Assembly: GCA_964292695.1 (NCBI GenBank)
Contig: CAXYWB010000035.1
Coordinates: 1 to 20,944 of the forward strand
DNA length: 20,944 nucleotides
Reading direction: 5' to 3'
Source of the DNA: UPXZ01 sp018055865
Lineage (GTDB): Bacteria > Bacteroidota > Bacteroidia > Bacteroidales > Paludibacteraceae
The notes below the pieces were generated by a model that worked only from the letters and a program-made list of their open reading frames with translations, was not told where the DNA came from and did no database searches. This document shows positions 1 through 8,451 of the stretch, piece after piece. Within the stretch, counting starts at the first letter, position 1. Each line of letters opens with the position of its first letter. A program made the translations under genes and the position numbers.

Positions 1-1060
1 AAATCATCGAACTTTGGTTTATCCGCGGGAGAATTTCCTCCCAGTGCCGGCTGTTGGTATCCGAAATGAAAATCTGACCGAATTCATCACCTGAAACTAA
101 CTCCACTATTTTATTTACCCGCTTTTCGTCCAGTTTGTCGAAAATATCATCGAGTAGCAGAATAGGTTTTACACCGTTTGTTTGTTTCAAAAAATGAAAC
201 TGTGCGAGCTTCAACGAAACAATAAACGTTTTGTTTTGTCCTTGCGACCCCACACGCTTCATCGGATATCCGGCAAGAGTCATTTCGAGTTCATCTTTGT
301 GTATCCCGTTCATACTGAAGCCGATAATACGGTCGCGTTCACGGTTTTGAGAGAGTTTTTCGGTCAGGTCGGCTTCATCCAGTTGCGATTTGTAAACAAG
401 CCCAACCCGTTCATTATCATCCGAAATGAAGCTGTAAATTTGCTGAAACATTGGAATAAAGCGTTCAATAAATTGTTTGCGCTCCGCGTAAATGTAGTTT
501 CCGTGCAGCCCCATTTGCTCTTCCCAAATCTCATAAAGAGATTCGTCGGTCATATTTTCATCCTTCAGCAGTGCATTACGTTGTTTGAGAGCATGGTTAT
601 ATTGTACCAATGCGTTGAGGTACTGATTGTTGTATTGTGAAATCACTCCGTCCATAAACTTGCGGCGTTCGTCGCTTCCTTCGGCTATCAGGCCATCATC
701 GTCAGGCGAAATCAAGACAAGAGGCAGCAGTCCGATGTGGTCTGTCAGGCGCGAATATTCCTTTTTATTTCGTTTGAAATGCTTTTTTTGCCGGCGTTTT
801 ATACCGCAATAAATATCCTCCGGATTACCTCTCAGTTCGTATTTTCCCTGGATCATCAGAAAATCGGAATCGTGCTGAATATTCTGATTGTCAATGGAAT
901 TGGAATGACTTTTACAGAAAGAAAGATAATAAATGGCATCCAGCAAGTTGGTTTTGCCCATGCCGTTATTACCGACAAAACAGTTGATTTTTGCCGGAAA
1001 ATTCAGGTCGGTCTGACGGATGTTTTTATAATTGAGTATGGAAAGAGAATTTAATCGCAT
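1..1060 (-). CDS. recF: DNA replication/repair protein RecF (3' end outside window)
   Basis: RecF is an SMC-like ATPase that binds gapped DNA and, with RecO and RecR, helps load RecA at stalled forks. Reading the reverse strand from ATG at 1060 gives an unbroken frame of about 353 codons to the window edge, beginning MRLNSLSILNYKN. The Walker A motif GNNGMGKTN lies near residues 29-37. The ABC-like signature SQGQNKT and the Walker B stretch PILLLDDIFDKLD follow in the last third. RecF proteins are usually about 360-375 residues, so only the extreme C-terminus is missing. The gene is divergent from the lipoprotein-tex unit across an 83-bp spacer holding back-to-back -7 boxes. The forward-strand reading frames over it have no family resemblance. 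Identity is firm. Confidence 0.95.
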   Translation of the reverse strand, partial: MRLNSLSILNYKNIRQTDLNFPAKINCFVGNNGMGKTNLLDAIYYLSFCKSHSNSIDNQNIQHDSDFLMIQGKYELRGNPEDIYCGIKRRQKKHFKRNKKEYSRLTDHIGLLPLVLISPDDDGLIAEGSDERRKFMDGVISQYNNQYLNALVQYNHALKQRNALLKDENMTDESLYEIWEEQMGLHGNYIYAERKQFIERFIPMFQQIYSFISDDNERVGLVYKSQLDEADLTEKLSQNRERDRIIGFSMNGIHKDELEMTLAGYPMKRVGSQGQNKTFIVSLKLAQFHFLKQTNGVKPILLLDDIFDKLDEKRVNKIVELVSGDEFGQIFISDTNSRHWEEILPRINQSSMI

Positions 1061-1086
1061 TTATATATTGTTATGTTTCAGGAGCA

Positions 1087-1094
1087 CAAAAATA
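1087..1094 (-). promoter_or_regulatory. Putative recF promoter -7 box
   Basis: The reverse strand reads TATTTTTG, a match to the Bacteroidota -7 consensus TAnnTTTG, about 27 bases upstream of the recF ATG. No convincing TTG element is present at the expected -33 distance. Confidence 0.5.
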
Positions 1095-1107
1095 GAAAAA
1101 AAATCCC

Positions 1108-1115
1108 TAATTTTG
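1108..1115 (+). promoter_or_regulatory. Putative promoter -7 box of the lipoprotein-tex unit
   Basis: TAATTTTG matches TAnnTTTG and sits 29 bases upstream of the lipoprotein ATG. It lies only 13 bases from the opposing recF box, so the two promoters probably compete for the same stretch. Confidence 0.5.
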
Positions 1116-1143
1116 TAATCCGAACGAGTTAAACACAAACATT

Positions 1144-1767
1144 ATGAAACTGAAGCATCTGTATCTGATGCTATTTTTATCATTCACTTTTGCAGCCTGT
1201 AATAAAAATGATAAAAACCGGCAGGATTTTGATTATGGAACAATTGAAGAGGGAATTTATCACAATTCTTATTTCAATTTCAGTGTAGCAGTGCCTTCAG
1301 GCTGGGCTACACTGTCTCAGAAGCAAAATCAGAACCTGATGAACAAAAATTCATCGAATATAAGCGATGCCTCTAAAATAACAACAGTCATTTTGCTCAC
1401 TGCCTCTCAATTTGAGTTGGGGGCAACGGACTCCGTTTTCAATTCGAATATGCTCCTGCTTGCCGAAAATGTAACTGGGAATACACGAATCCGAAGCGGC
1501 GCCGATTATCTGAAACTGACTCGCCAGGCACTTGAAAAAGAGCCGGTTAAGCGGGAATATCCGGATAAGTTAATGTCTGCAAAGCTAATAAACGGAACCG
1601 AATTTACGACTATGCGGGTGATTACTACCGACGATAACAGGACCTATTCGCAAGAGTATTACACAATGCTGGTCGATGATTTTGCACTGACCGCCATTCT
1701 TACTTATGCTACTGAAAACGAACGTACTATTCTTGAGAATGCACTCAGCACCATTAAATTTATATAA
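1144..1767 (+). CDS. Predicted lipoprotein, function unknown
   Basis: This 207-residue protein starts with a lipoprotein signal peptide: Lys-Leu-Lys, a hydrophobic core, then FAAC with Cys19 as the predicted lipidated residue. The mature part begins with a short polar linker. A globular domain follows, with the phrase YFNFSVAVPSGW at about residues 46-57 and a C-terminal stretch ending NALSTIKFI. That pattern recalls PsbP-like or DUF1795-like small folds, but the resemblance is loose and I do not assign it. Only 6 bases separate its stop from the tex start, so the two are probably co-transcribed. The product is likely anchored in a membrane facing the periplasm or cell surface. Confidence 0.8.
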   Translation: MKLKHLYLMLFLSFTFAACNKNDKNRQDFDYGTIEEGIYHNSYFNFSVAVPSGWATLSQKQNQNLMNKNSSNISDASKITTVILLTASQFELGATDSVFNSNMLLLAENVTGNTRIRSGADYLKLTRQALEKEPVKREYPDKLMSAKLINGTEFTTMRVITTDDNRTYSQEYYTMLVDDFALTAILTYATENERTILENALSTIKFI

Positions 1768-1773
1768 ATATTC

Positions 1774-3897
1774 ATGTTAACCGACCACAGCATTCATCTT
1801 CTTTCGGCATCGCTCCAACTTTCCAAAAAACAGATTCAAAATGCAATAGCTCTTTTCGACGAAGGAGCTACTATTCCTTTCATAAGCCGTTACAGAAAGG
1901 AAGTAACCGACGGCATGGACGAAGTGCAACTTGCTGATTTGAAGGAACAACACGATAAACTCAACGAACTGATAAAACGCAAAGAAACAGTTCTTAAAAC
2001 CATCGAAGAGCAGGAAAAACTGACACCAGAACTTCGGAAACGGATAGAGGAGTGCTGGAATACCGTCGAACTGGAAGATATTTACCTTCCCTATAAGCCC
2101 AAAAAACGTACACGAGCCGAAATTGCCCGCGAAAAAGGGCTGGAACCACTGGCAAAAATTCTGATGGCTCAACATTCAAATCATGTTTCAATTTCTGCCA
2201 AACCATACATAACCGGCGAAGTAACCAGTGAAGAGGATGCATTGAAAGGCGCTCGTGATATTATAGCAGAATGGGTCAGTGAAAGTGAAGTTGCACGCAA
2301 TGCCGTTCGCTCCAATTTTTCACACGAAGCCGTAATAACTTCAAAACTGATAAAAGGAAAAGAGGAAGAAGCTCAGAAATACCGCGATTATTTTGATGCA
2401 TCCGAAAAATTATCCAGAATAAGTTCGCACCGATTGCTGGCTATGCGAAGGGGTGAATCGGAAGGATTTCTGCGCGTTGGAATATCCGGTGATGATGATA
2501 AGTGTATGGAACGATTGCTTCGGATATTCAAAAAATCGGAAAACGAAAGCGGTGACCAGGTGGCTGAAGCGGTTGAGGATAGCTTCAAACGATTGTTGAA
2601 ACCCTCCATCGAAAACGAATTTGCAACTTCGGGTAAGGAAAAGGCCGATACAGAAGCCATTCGTGTTTTTACTGAAAATCTAAGGCAATTATTGCTGGCA
2701 CCGCCTCTCGGACAGAAACGGGTGATGGGAATCGATCCCGGTTTTCGTACCGGGTGCAAAGTGGTATGCCTGGATGCTCAGGGAAACCTGCTTCACAATG
2801 AGAATATCTATCCTCACCCTCCTGTGAAAGAGCATTCGCAGGCAGTACGCAAGATTCAAAAAATGGTGGAGGCTTATGATATTCAGGCTATTGCTATCGG
2901 AAATGGAACAGCTGGCCGTGAAACAGAGCATTTCATTCAGAATATCCGTTACGATAGAAAAGTTCAGGTATTCTCAGTCAGTGAAAATGGTGCTTCTATT
3001 TATTCAGCTTCCAAAATTGCCCGTGATGAATTTCCGGATTATGATGTTACCGTGCGTGGAGCGGTTTCTATTGGTCGAAGGTTGATGGATCCACTGGCAG
3101 AATTAGTAAAAATTGACCCGAAATCAATAGGTGTGGGTCAATATCAGCACGACGTGGATCAGGTGAAATTAAAAAAATCGCTGGATCAAACAGTAGAAAA
3201 TGCCGTAAACAGGGTAGGAGTGAACCTGAATACTGCCAGCAAACATCTGCTGACTTACATTTCGGGGCTTGGACCACAACTGGCACAAAATATCGTTGAT
3301 TTCAGGACCGAAAACGGCGCATTCAACAACAGAACCGAACTGAAAAAAGTGCCGAAACTCGGTGCAAAAACGTTTGAACAATGCGCCGGATTTTTGCGTA
3401 TTGCCAACGGCGATAATCCGCTGGACAATTCAGCCGTTCATCCCGAAAGTTATTCCGTGGTGAGTAAAATGGCCAAAGATTTGGGCAAAAAAACGAACGA
3501 ACTGATTGGTATCAAGGATATCAGAAACTCGTTGGATTTGACGATATACGTAACGGACAAAGTGGGATTACCTACGCTAAACGACATTCTGGATGAGCTT
3601 GAAAAACCCGGAAGAGACCCGAGGTCGGTTATCAAAGTATTTGAATTTGATCCGAACGTGAAAGATATCAACGATTTGAAAGAAGGAATGGAATTAGCCG
3701 GAATAATTACAAATGTGACAAACTTTGGCGCGTTTTGTGATGTGGGAATAAAAGAAAACGGACTGATTCACATTTCCAACATGTCCGACAGCTTTGTGAG
3801 CAATCCCGGAGATGTGGTTTCGCTGCATCAGCACGTGCAGGTGAGGGTATTGGAAGTGGATCTTGCCCGAAAACGCATTCAGTTAAAACTAATTTAA
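1774..3897 (+). CDS. tex: Tex-family RNA-binding transcription accessory protein
   Basis: Tex proteins are cytoplasmic nucleic-acid-binding proteins related to eukaryotic Spt6 and influence transcription and expression of some genes. The 707-residue product is slightly short for the family (about 710-780) but has the full domain order. It has an N-terminal helical domain with FDEGATIPFISRYRKE near residues 29-44. A YqgF/RNase H-like domain starts around residue 318 (MGIDPGFRTGCKVVCLD). Helix-hairpin-helix repeats follow around 484-550 (SGLGPQLAQNIVDFR and KVPKLGAKTFEQCAG). A C-terminal S1 RNA-binding domain starts at about 640 (TNVTNFGAFCDVG, NGLIHISNMSD). It follows the lipoprotein gene closely and is followed 27 bases later by an outer-membrane protein gene, suggesting one transcript ending at the terminator near 4,690. 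Confidence 0.96.
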   Translation: MLTDHSIHLLSASLQLSKKQIQNAIALFDEGATIPFISRYRKEVTDGMDEVQLADLKEQHDKLNELIKRKETVLKTIEEQEKLTPELRKRIEECWNTVELEDIYLPYKPKKRTRAEIAREKGLEPLAKILMAQHSNHVSISAKPYITGEVTSEEDALKGARDIIAEWVSESEVARNAVRSNFSHEAVITSKLIKGKEEEAQKYRDYFDASEKLSRISSHRLLAMRRGESEGFLRVGISGDDDKCMERLLRIFKKSENESGDQVAEAVEDSFKRLLKPSIENEFATSGKEKADTEAIRVFTENLRQLLLAPPLGQKRVMGIDPGFRTGCKVVCLDAQGNLLHNENIYPHPPVKEHSQAVRKIQKMVEAYDIQAIAIGNGTAGRETEHFIQNIRYDRKVQVFSVSENGASIYSASKIARDEFPDYDVTVRGAVSIGRRLMDPLAELVKIDPKSIGVGQYQHDVDQVKLKKSLDQTVENAVNRVGVNLNTASKHLLTYISGLGPQLAQNIVDFRTENGAFNNRTELKKVPKLGAKTFEQCAGFLRIANGDNPLDNSAVHPESYSVVSKMAKDLGKKTNELIGIKDIRNSLDLTIYVTDKVGLPTLNDILDELEKPGRDPRSVIKVFEFDPNVKDINDLKEGMELAGIITNVTNFGAFCDVGIKENGLIHISNMSDSFVSNPGDVVSLHQHVQVRVLEVDLARKRIQLKLI

Positions 3898-3924
3898 TCG
3901 ATAATAATTTATAAACAGTTGAAT

Positions 3925-4641
3925 ATGAAAAAATTAATGATTTACTTGCCGCTTTTATTGTTTTGTATGACAGGTTTTCAGCTGAAAGCCGAAGAAAATA
4001 CAAATATAACGAATGAAAATCCTGTAATAACTGAAAATGAAATAGTTGTACAAGATCCCACATTGAGTTCCGAACTGGTTTGGGATAAAAATAAACCTAA
4101 AGCGAAAGCAAAACAAAAAGCACCGGATTTCGATAAACAAATGTGGAAAAATTTTCATCTTGGATGGGATATCGACAAGACAGAAGATTTTCGGTGGAGA
4201 AACTTTGCTATCGGAACCGGATACACCCGAAACTTTGAATCTGCGCCCAGAGCCTATTGGTATGTGGGAGGCGATTTGAACTGGAGCAAATACACCATTT
4301 ATCCTGATGGAAACTTTGCTATGAGTGCCAGCAACGCTTATTTGAAAACATTTTCCGTTTCCGTGCCGGCTTATGTGGGCTATAATCTCTATAAATCATC
4401 TTTAAGGGCTTTTGGCGTAAAAGTTTACACCGGTCCAACCGTAGAATTGATTACATCTGCAAAATTAGACGGATATACCTACAAAGACTATAATCCCTTT
4501 CAGATAGGCTGGACAGTAGGAACCGGAGTAAAACTGTTGTACATGTTTGGATTTAACGTAGCATATCGATTTTATCCGATTCCTGTACTGGAAAACGGAA
4601 ATTTGGTACGCTCATCGGTCAATTTCACGCTGGGATTTTAA
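3925..4641 (+). CDS. Outer-membrane beta-barrel protein, porin-like
   Basis: The protein has 238 residues from the ATG at 3925. A TTG six bases upstream could extend the frame by two codons but is a poorer start. A Sec signal peptide (MKKLMIYLPLLLFCMTGF...KA) is visible. It is followed by a polar Asn/Glu-rich stretch and a basic Lys/Ala segment (NKPKAKAKQKAPDF). From about residue 78 the sequence alternates aromatic and polar residues as in short transmembrane beta strands (FAIGTGYTRNF, YVGGDLNWSKYTIY, VSVPAYVGYNLY, FNVAYRFYPIPV). The last residue is Phe (SVNFTLGF), the usual signal for barrel assembly by BamA. This fits a small OmpA/OmpW-size barrel of the Bacteroidota porin-family type. Substrate or role is unknown. 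Confidence 0.8.
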   Translation: MKKLMIYLPLLLFCMTGFQLKAEENTNITNENPVITENEIVVQDPTLSSELVWDKNKPKAKAKQKAPDFDKQMWKNFHLGWDIDKTEDFRWRNFAIGTGYTRNFESAPRAYWYVGGDLNWSKYTIYPDGNFAMSASNAYLKTFSVSVPAYVGYNLYKSSLRAFGVKVYTGPTVELITSAKLDGYTYKDYNPFQIGWTVGTGVKLLYMFGFNVAYRFYPIPVLENGNLVRSSVNFTLGF

Positions 4642-4660
4642 TATCCGGTTATATTTTTTT

Positions 4661-4693
4661 AAAATCCTCTGAATATCAGGGGATTTTTGTTTT
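4661..4693 (+). terminator. Intrinsic terminator after the outer-membrane protein gene
   Basis: AAAATCCTCTG pairs with CAGGGGATTTT (one G-T wobble) around the loop AATAT and runs into a T-rich tail. It closes the lipoprotein-tex-porin unit. Confidence 0.85.
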
Positions 4694-4787
4694 ACGAAGG
4701 CAAAAGTATTTTTTGGATTTCTTGTTCCGGAAATTCCTTTTTCGGTAAAAAACAATATAAATGAACGCTGCAACTGATTATTTGTAG

Positions 4788-4795
4788 TATTTTTG
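4788..4795 (+). promoter_or_regulatory. Putative promoter -7 box of yicC-gmk-nadD
   Basis: TATTTTTG matches TAnnTTTG, 20 bases upstream of the yicC ATG. It follows the terminator of the preceding unit, so it probably starts the cluster. No clear -33 TTG at the usual distance. Confidence 0.5.
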
Positions 4796-4815
4796 TGAAA
4801 TTAAAAAAATAAAGT

Positions 4816-5691
4816 ATGATACAATCCATGACAGGCTACGGAAAGGCCTATTGCGAAATAAATAACAAAAAAATAGTAGTGGAGATTAAATCGCTGAACA
4901 GCAAGCAGTTTGACCTTTCTACCCGTATTTCAGGAGTTTATCGCGAAAAAGATATCGAAATCCGTAATTTACTGGTTAACAGACTAGAGCGGGGAAAAGT
5001 TGATTTCTCACTATACATCGATTATTCAGGCAAAGAGAGTGGCGCAAAGATTAATCAGGCAGTCGTAAAATCATATTATGAGCAGTTACAAACGCTTTCT
5101 GCAGAAACAGGAATACCTCAAACCCAGGATTGGATGGCCGTTTTGATGCGCTTACCCGATGTGCTGAAAACCGAAATAGAAGAACTGGATGAAAATGAAT
5201 GGGGAGAGATTCTGAAAACAATTAATCTGGCTGTCGACCAGCTGATAGCATTCCGAAATCAGGAAGGAAAATCACTGGAGGCAGTTTTCAGTCAGAAAAT
5301 TACCCGAATCGGAGAACTGCTTGCCGACATCGAACCATTCGAAACCGAGCGGGTAGATAAGATCAAAGCACGTCTCGAAAGTAACCTCGAAAGCATTAAC
5401 GATAAAATTGACTATGATAAAAACCGACTGGAGCAGGAATTGATTTTTTACATCGAGAAACTGGATGTAAACGAGGAAAAAGTGCGTCTGAAAAATCATC
5501 TCGAATACTTCATCAGCACCATAAAAAACGAGAAATCTCCGGGTAAAAAACTCGGTTTCATTGCGCAGGAGATTGGACGTGAAGTAAATACTCTTGGTTC
5601 AAAATCGAATCACAGCGAAATGCAAAAAATAGTGGTGGTGATGAAAGATGAACTGGAACAAATAAAAGAACAGGTGTTGAATACACTGTAA
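4816..5691 (+). CDS. yicC: YicC/YloC-family endoribonuclease
   Basis: YicC-family proteins are cytoplasmic oligomeric endoribonucleases implicated in RNA turnover and stress phenotypes. The 291-residue length is typical. The N-terminus begins with the diagnostic MIQSMTGYGKA, followed by VEIKSLNSKQFDLSTRI. The C-terminal half is highly charged and helical, with the family's closing block: SPGKKLGFIAQEIGREVNTL around residues 239-258, a KSNHSEMQKIVVVMKDELEQ stretch and a final QVLNTL. The gene heads a forward cluster with gmk and nadD; the same neighbourhood of yicC and gmk is common in bacteria. The spacer to gmk is 69 bases and shows no terminator. Confidence 0.93.
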   Translation: MIQSMTGYGKAYCEINNKKIVVEIKSLNSKQFDLSTRISGVYREKDIEIRNLLVNRLERGKVDFSLYIDYSGKESGAKINQAVVKSYYEQLQTLSAETGIPQTQDWMAVLMRLPDVLKTEIEELDENEWGEILKTINLAVDQLIAFRNQEGKSLEAVFSQKITRIGELLADIEPFETERVDKIKARLESNLESINDKIDYDKNRLEQELIFYIEKLDVNEEKVRLKNHLEYFISTIKNEKSPGKKLGFIAQEIGREVNTLGSKSNHSEMQKIVVVMKDELEQIKEQVLNTL

Positions 5692-5760
5692 ATTCGGAGT
5701 TTTGAGTTTATTCTCATTCAACTATTCAACCAATCAACTATTTATCTACTCTATAAAAGT

Positions 5761-6339
5761 ATGCAAGGAAAACTTATCATATTTTCGGCACCTTCCGGAG
5801 CAGGAAAAAGCACCATCGTAAATCATCTGCTCAAACGTGGGCTGAATATGGAATTTTCCATTTCAGCTACCTCAAGAGCACCCCGTGGCAATGAGAAAAA
5901 CGGCGTTGAATACTATTTTATTTCCACTGCGGAATTCAAAAACCGTATATCCAACAATGAATTTGTGGAGTACGAAGAAGTGTATCCCGGTTGTTTCTAC
6001 GGAACACTCCGGGCTGAAGTGGAACGTATCACATCGGCCGGAAGTAACGTGGTTTTTGATGTTGATGTGAAAGGCGGCTTGAATATCAAAAAGCAGTTTG
6101 AAGAGCGTGCGCTGGCCGTTTTTATTGCACCGCCTTCTGTTGATGTATTAAGAAAAAGGCTGAAAAACCGCTGTACGGACAGCGACGAAATGATAGAAAA
6201 AAGAGTAGGGAAGGCTACCTACGAGTTGACTTTTGCTCCTCAGTTTGATGTAGTAATACTGAATGATGATTTAGATAAAACAAAATTGCAGGCAGAAGAA
6301 GTAATCAAAAGATTTCTTGGAATACAAAATATTGAATAA
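5761..6339 (+). CDS. gmk: Guanylate kinase
   Basis: Guanylate kinase phosphorylates GMP (and dGMP) to GDP with ATP, an essential step in GTP and (p)ppGpp supply in the cytosol. The 192-residue product has the P-loop SAPSGAGKST at residues 9-18. The GMP-binding TSRAPRGNEKNGVEYYF follows, matching the family pattern T(S/T)R-PR-GE-G-dY-F. Then come FVEYEEVYPGCFYGT and the Walker B-like VVFDVDVKGGLNIKK. The lid region contains RLKNRCTDSDEMIEKRV. The start is the ATG directly opening the conserved MQGKLIIFSAPSG. It lies between yicC and nadD, 29 bases ahead of nadD. Confidence 0.97.
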   Translation: MQGKLIIFSAPSGAGKSTIVNHLLKRGLNMEFSISATSRAPRGNEKNGVEYYFISTAEFKNRISNNEFVEYEEVYPGCFYGTLRAEVERITSAGSNVVFDVDVKGGLNIKKQFEERALAVFIAPPSVDVLRKRLKNRCTDSDEMIEKRVGKATYELTFAPQFDVVILNDDLDKTKLQAEEVIKRFLGIQNIE

Positions 6340-6368
6340 ACGCAAAACGCCAAACTATAAACTATTTA

Positions 6369-6953
6369 ATGAAATCAATCGGTCTTTTTTTCGGCTCGTT
6401 TAATCCAATTCATCTGGGACATACCAACCTGGCTGAATATATTTTTCGTTTTTCAGGTGTAGATGAAATTTGGTTTATAGTCAGCCCCCGAAATCCATTG
6501 AAAGAACAATCTGAATTGATTGATGAAAATCTGAGATTGAAGATGTTGCAACTGGCTACCGGCGACAAAGACTACCTTGTTGCTTCCGACATTGAATTTG
6601 ATCTTCCGAAACCATCATATACTATCAAAACCCTGAATACTCTGAGCGAGATATTTCCCGAAGACGATTTCATTCTGCTCATTGGCAGCGATAATATGCA
6701 GATTTTCGACCAATGGAAGGATTATCAGACCATTCTGGATGATTATTCGGTGCTGGTATATCCTCGTGAAGGATATCCTTATGAAGAATATGAGGAAAGG
6801 TATCCGGAAATGCAAATACTGGAAGAAGCTCCTTTTTTCGATGTTTCGTCCACCCAAATTCGTGAACTGATAAAAAACAATCAGGACGTAAGCCATTGGT
6901 TGCATGCCGATGTATATCAGTTTATTAAAGAAAATAACCTTTACACTGTTTGA
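6369..6953 (+). CDS. nadD: Nicotinate-nucleotide adenylyltransferase
   Basis: NadD adenylates nicotinate mononucleotide to deamido-NAD, shared by de novo and salvage NAD synthesis. The 194-residue protein opens with the nucleotidyltransferase signature GLFFGSFNPIHLGH (residues 5-18, GxFxPxHxGH). It continues with EIWFIVSPRNPLKE and IGSDNMQIFDQWKDY, the conserved GxDxL/M...W block. The second ATP-binding motif is seen as DVSSTQIRELI (S-S/T-x-x-R). Length matches the family. It is the last gene of the yicC-gmk-nadD cluster and converges on the hydrolase gene at 7003 across a 49-bp spacer. That spacer holds only a weak 5-bp hairpin (6969-6984) without a T-run. Confidence 0.95.
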   Translation: MKSIGLFFGSFNPIHLGHTNLAEYIFRFSGVDEIWFIVSPRNPLKEQSELIDENLRLKMLQLATGDKDYLVASDIEFDLPKPSYTIKTLNTLSEIFPEDDFILLIGSDNMQIFDQWKDYQTILDDYSVLVYPREGYPYEEYEERYPEMQILEEAPFFDVSSTQIRELIKNNQDVSHWLHADVYQFIKENNLYTV

Positions 6954-7002
6954 ATTCGTGTAAATCGCTCCGAAAGTTATCGGAATTCGCAAAAATACTT
7001 AT

Positions 7003-7638
7003 TCATAAAAACGGATTAAACTCTCTTTCGGCTCCGATAGTGGTTTCAGGACCGTGACCGCTGTAAACCACCGTATCGTCGGGCAGGGTAAGCAATTTTC
7101 CTTCAATGGAACTGATCAGTGTTGCATAATCGCCTCTGACAAAGTCGGTTCGACCAATAGAACCATTGAAAAGCACATCACCGACAAAAACCACACCCGC
7201 TTCTTTGTTATATAGCGAATGACTTCCCGGAGAATGTCCCGGGGTATGAAGTGCAGTCAATGTGGTATTTCCGAATGCTATTTTCTGATTATCAACAAGA
7301 TATGAGCCCGGACGCTGTACCGGTTCCAGGTATGGCAAGCCCCAGTTTTTAGCAGAAAGATGCACTGTATCAAGCAGAAATTCATCATCAGCACCCGCCT
7401 CAGGCATAACACCGTACGTGTCAAACAAAAATTTATTACCAAACTGATGGTCGAGATGTAAATGCGTATTCAAAACCCTTTTTAGCTTCAGTTTATTTTC
7501 TTCAATAAATCGCTTCAGTTGTTCTTTTTCGCGCTCAAACAACATTCCTGCATCTATCACTGCAGCTTCGTTAGTCTCATCCCAAATCAGAAACGTGTTC
7601 TCCTGCAACGGATTAAATGGAAAAACTTTTACATTCAT
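7003..7638 (-). CDS. Metallo-beta-lactamase-fold hydrolase (glyoxalase II-like)
   Basis: The 211-residue product has all binuclear-zinc motifs of the MBL fold: THLHLDHQFGN (HxHxDH, near residues 59-69), HTPGHSPGSHSLY (third His), VFVGDVLFNGSIGRTDF (bridging Asp) and YSGHGPETTIGAERE (last His). This set and the size resemble the short hydroxyacylglutathione-hydrolase-like (GloB/YcbL-type) enzymes of bacteria that hydrolyse thioesters. The C-terminal substrate-binding domain of true glyoxalase II is absent, so the substrate is not certain. It starts 29 bases after rsmG on the same strand, with no terminator or -7 box between, so it is probably transcribed from the rsmG promoter. Confidence 0.88.
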   Translation of the reverse strand: MNVKVFPFNPLQENTFLIWDETNEAAVIDAGMLFEREKEQLKRFIEENKLKLKRVLNTHLHLDHQFGNKFLFDTYGVMPEAGADDEFLLDTVHLSAKNWGLPYLEPVQRPGSYLVDNQKIAFGNTTLTALHTPGHSPGSHSLYNKEAGVVFVGDVLFNGSIGRTDFVRGDYATLISSIEGKLLTLPDDTVVYSGHGPETTIGAEREFNPFL

Positions 7639-7667
7639 ATATTAATAGTGTCTTGATTTTAAGAAGT

Positions 7668-8288
7668 CTAAAGTGGTAAATAAACCACTTTTTTGGTTTT
7701 GAAAAAATCACCGGCAAAAATTTCTTTCATATCGTATGTTTCTGCCGTATTTCTGAACGGTAAAATCTCATGTTCAAGTTCACCGCCTTTCAGGCATATT
7801 AAACCATTCGGGAGTGCATTTTGTTGCTTCGGACTTATGTTTTTCCGGCAGAGTTTTACCAGTTCATCGAGCGGCATCACGGCCCGGCTTACCACAAAAT
7901 CGTATTTTCCTTTTTCTTCCTGAATTCTCTGATGTTTCAACTCTATGTTTTTTAATTGAATAGCTTTTGAAATCTCTTGTGCCACTTTAATTTTTTTCCC
8001 GATACTGTCAATAAGAGTAAACTGCACTTCGGGAAAAAGTATTGCCAGCGGAATACCCGGAAATCCACCTCCTGTACCAACATCCAACACCTTTGAACCG
8101 GATTTGAAGTGAATGATTTCGGCAATTCCGAGCGAATGAAGCACATGACGCTCGTACAAATTCTCGATGTCTTTGCGCGAAATAACATTTATTTTACTGT
8201 TCCAGTCCGTGTACAAATCGTATAAAGCAGCAATTTGGGCCAGTTGATTGTCGCTTAATGTTGAAAAATATTTCAGAATCAATTTCAT
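7668..8288 (-). CDS. rsmG: 16S rRNA (guanine-527-N7)-methyltransferase RsmG
   Basis: RsmG (GidB) uses S-adenosylmethionine to methylate N7 of G527 in 16S rRNA; its loss gives low-level streptomycin resistance in several bacteria. The 206-residue protein contains the family's N-terminal NVISRKDIENLYERHVLHSL (about residues 35-54), then the SAM-binding loop VLDVGTGGGFPGIPLAILFP. FTLIDSIGKKIKV and the catalytic-core phrase DFVVSRAVMPLDEL follow. The ATG at 8288 leaves 22 bases to a very good -7 box. It heads a two-gene unit with the MBL-fold hydrolase and diverges from fabD. Confidence 0.95.
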   Translation of the reverse strand: MKLILKYFSTLSDNQLAQIAALYDLYTDWNSKINVISRKDIENLYERHVLHSLGIAEIIHFKSGSKVLDVGTGGGFPGIPLAILFPEVQFTLIDSIGKKIKVAQEISKAIQLKNIELKHQRIQEEKGKYDFVVSRAVMPLDELVKLCRKNISPKQQNALPNGLICLKGGELEHEILPFRNTAETYDMKEIFAGDFFKTKKVVYLPL

Positions 8289-8310
8289 AGTTGTGCCGAT
8301 TATTGAATTC

Positions 8311-8340
8311 CAAAAGTACAGTTTTTTTGCGAATTCTCAA
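8311..8340 (-). promoter_or_regulatory. rsmG promoter (-33 and -7 elements)
   Basis: On the reverse strand TTG (8338-8340) is followed after 19 bases by TACTTTTG (8311-8318), a full match to the Bacteroidota sigma-A pattern TTG-N19-TAnnTTTG. It lies about 22 bases before the rsmG start. Confidence 0.75.
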
Positions 8341-8360
8341 ACCTTCAAAAATTCCGGACT

Positions 8361-8391
8361 TTGCTACAATCGCTTAAAATTTGTAACTTTG
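8361..8391 (+). promoter_or_regulatory. fabD promoter (-33 and -7 elements)
   Basis: TTG (8361-8363), a 20-base spacer and TAACTTTG (8384-8391) form a textbook Bacteroidota promoter. Transcription would start near 8398, leaving a leader of about 75 bases before the fabD ATG. It is back to back with the rsmG promoter, 20 bases apart. Confidence 0.78.
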
Positions 8392-8421
8392 CAGCCGATT
8401 TGAATTAATTACAAAAAAATC

Positions 8422-8451
8422 GTACACCGTTAATCCCGATTAGCCGTGTAC
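8422..8451 (+). promoter_or_regulatory. Hairpin in the fabD 5' leader
   Basis: GTACAC (8422-8427) pairs with GTGTAC (8446-8451), and inside it TAAT pairs with ATTA around a CCCG loop, with a small internal bulge. The hairpin sits in the predicted untranslated leader, 21 bases before the ATG. Its role is unknown; there is no T-run, so it is not a plain terminator. Confidence 0.4.

Noticed and set aside
182..1054. Three forward reading frames over the recF region
   Set aside because: They lie opposite the recF frame, which carries all RecF motifs without interruption; the forward frames have no signal, motif or coding character.
5692..5760. Repeated CAACTATT words between yicC and gmk as a regulatory site
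   Set aside because: Two short AT-rich words in a spacer are expected by chance and show no symmetry or promoter box.
6954..7002. Bidirectional terminator between nadD and the MBL-fold gene
   Set aside because: Only a 5-bp stem (TCCGA/TCGGA, 6969-6984) with no T-run on either strand; too weak to call.
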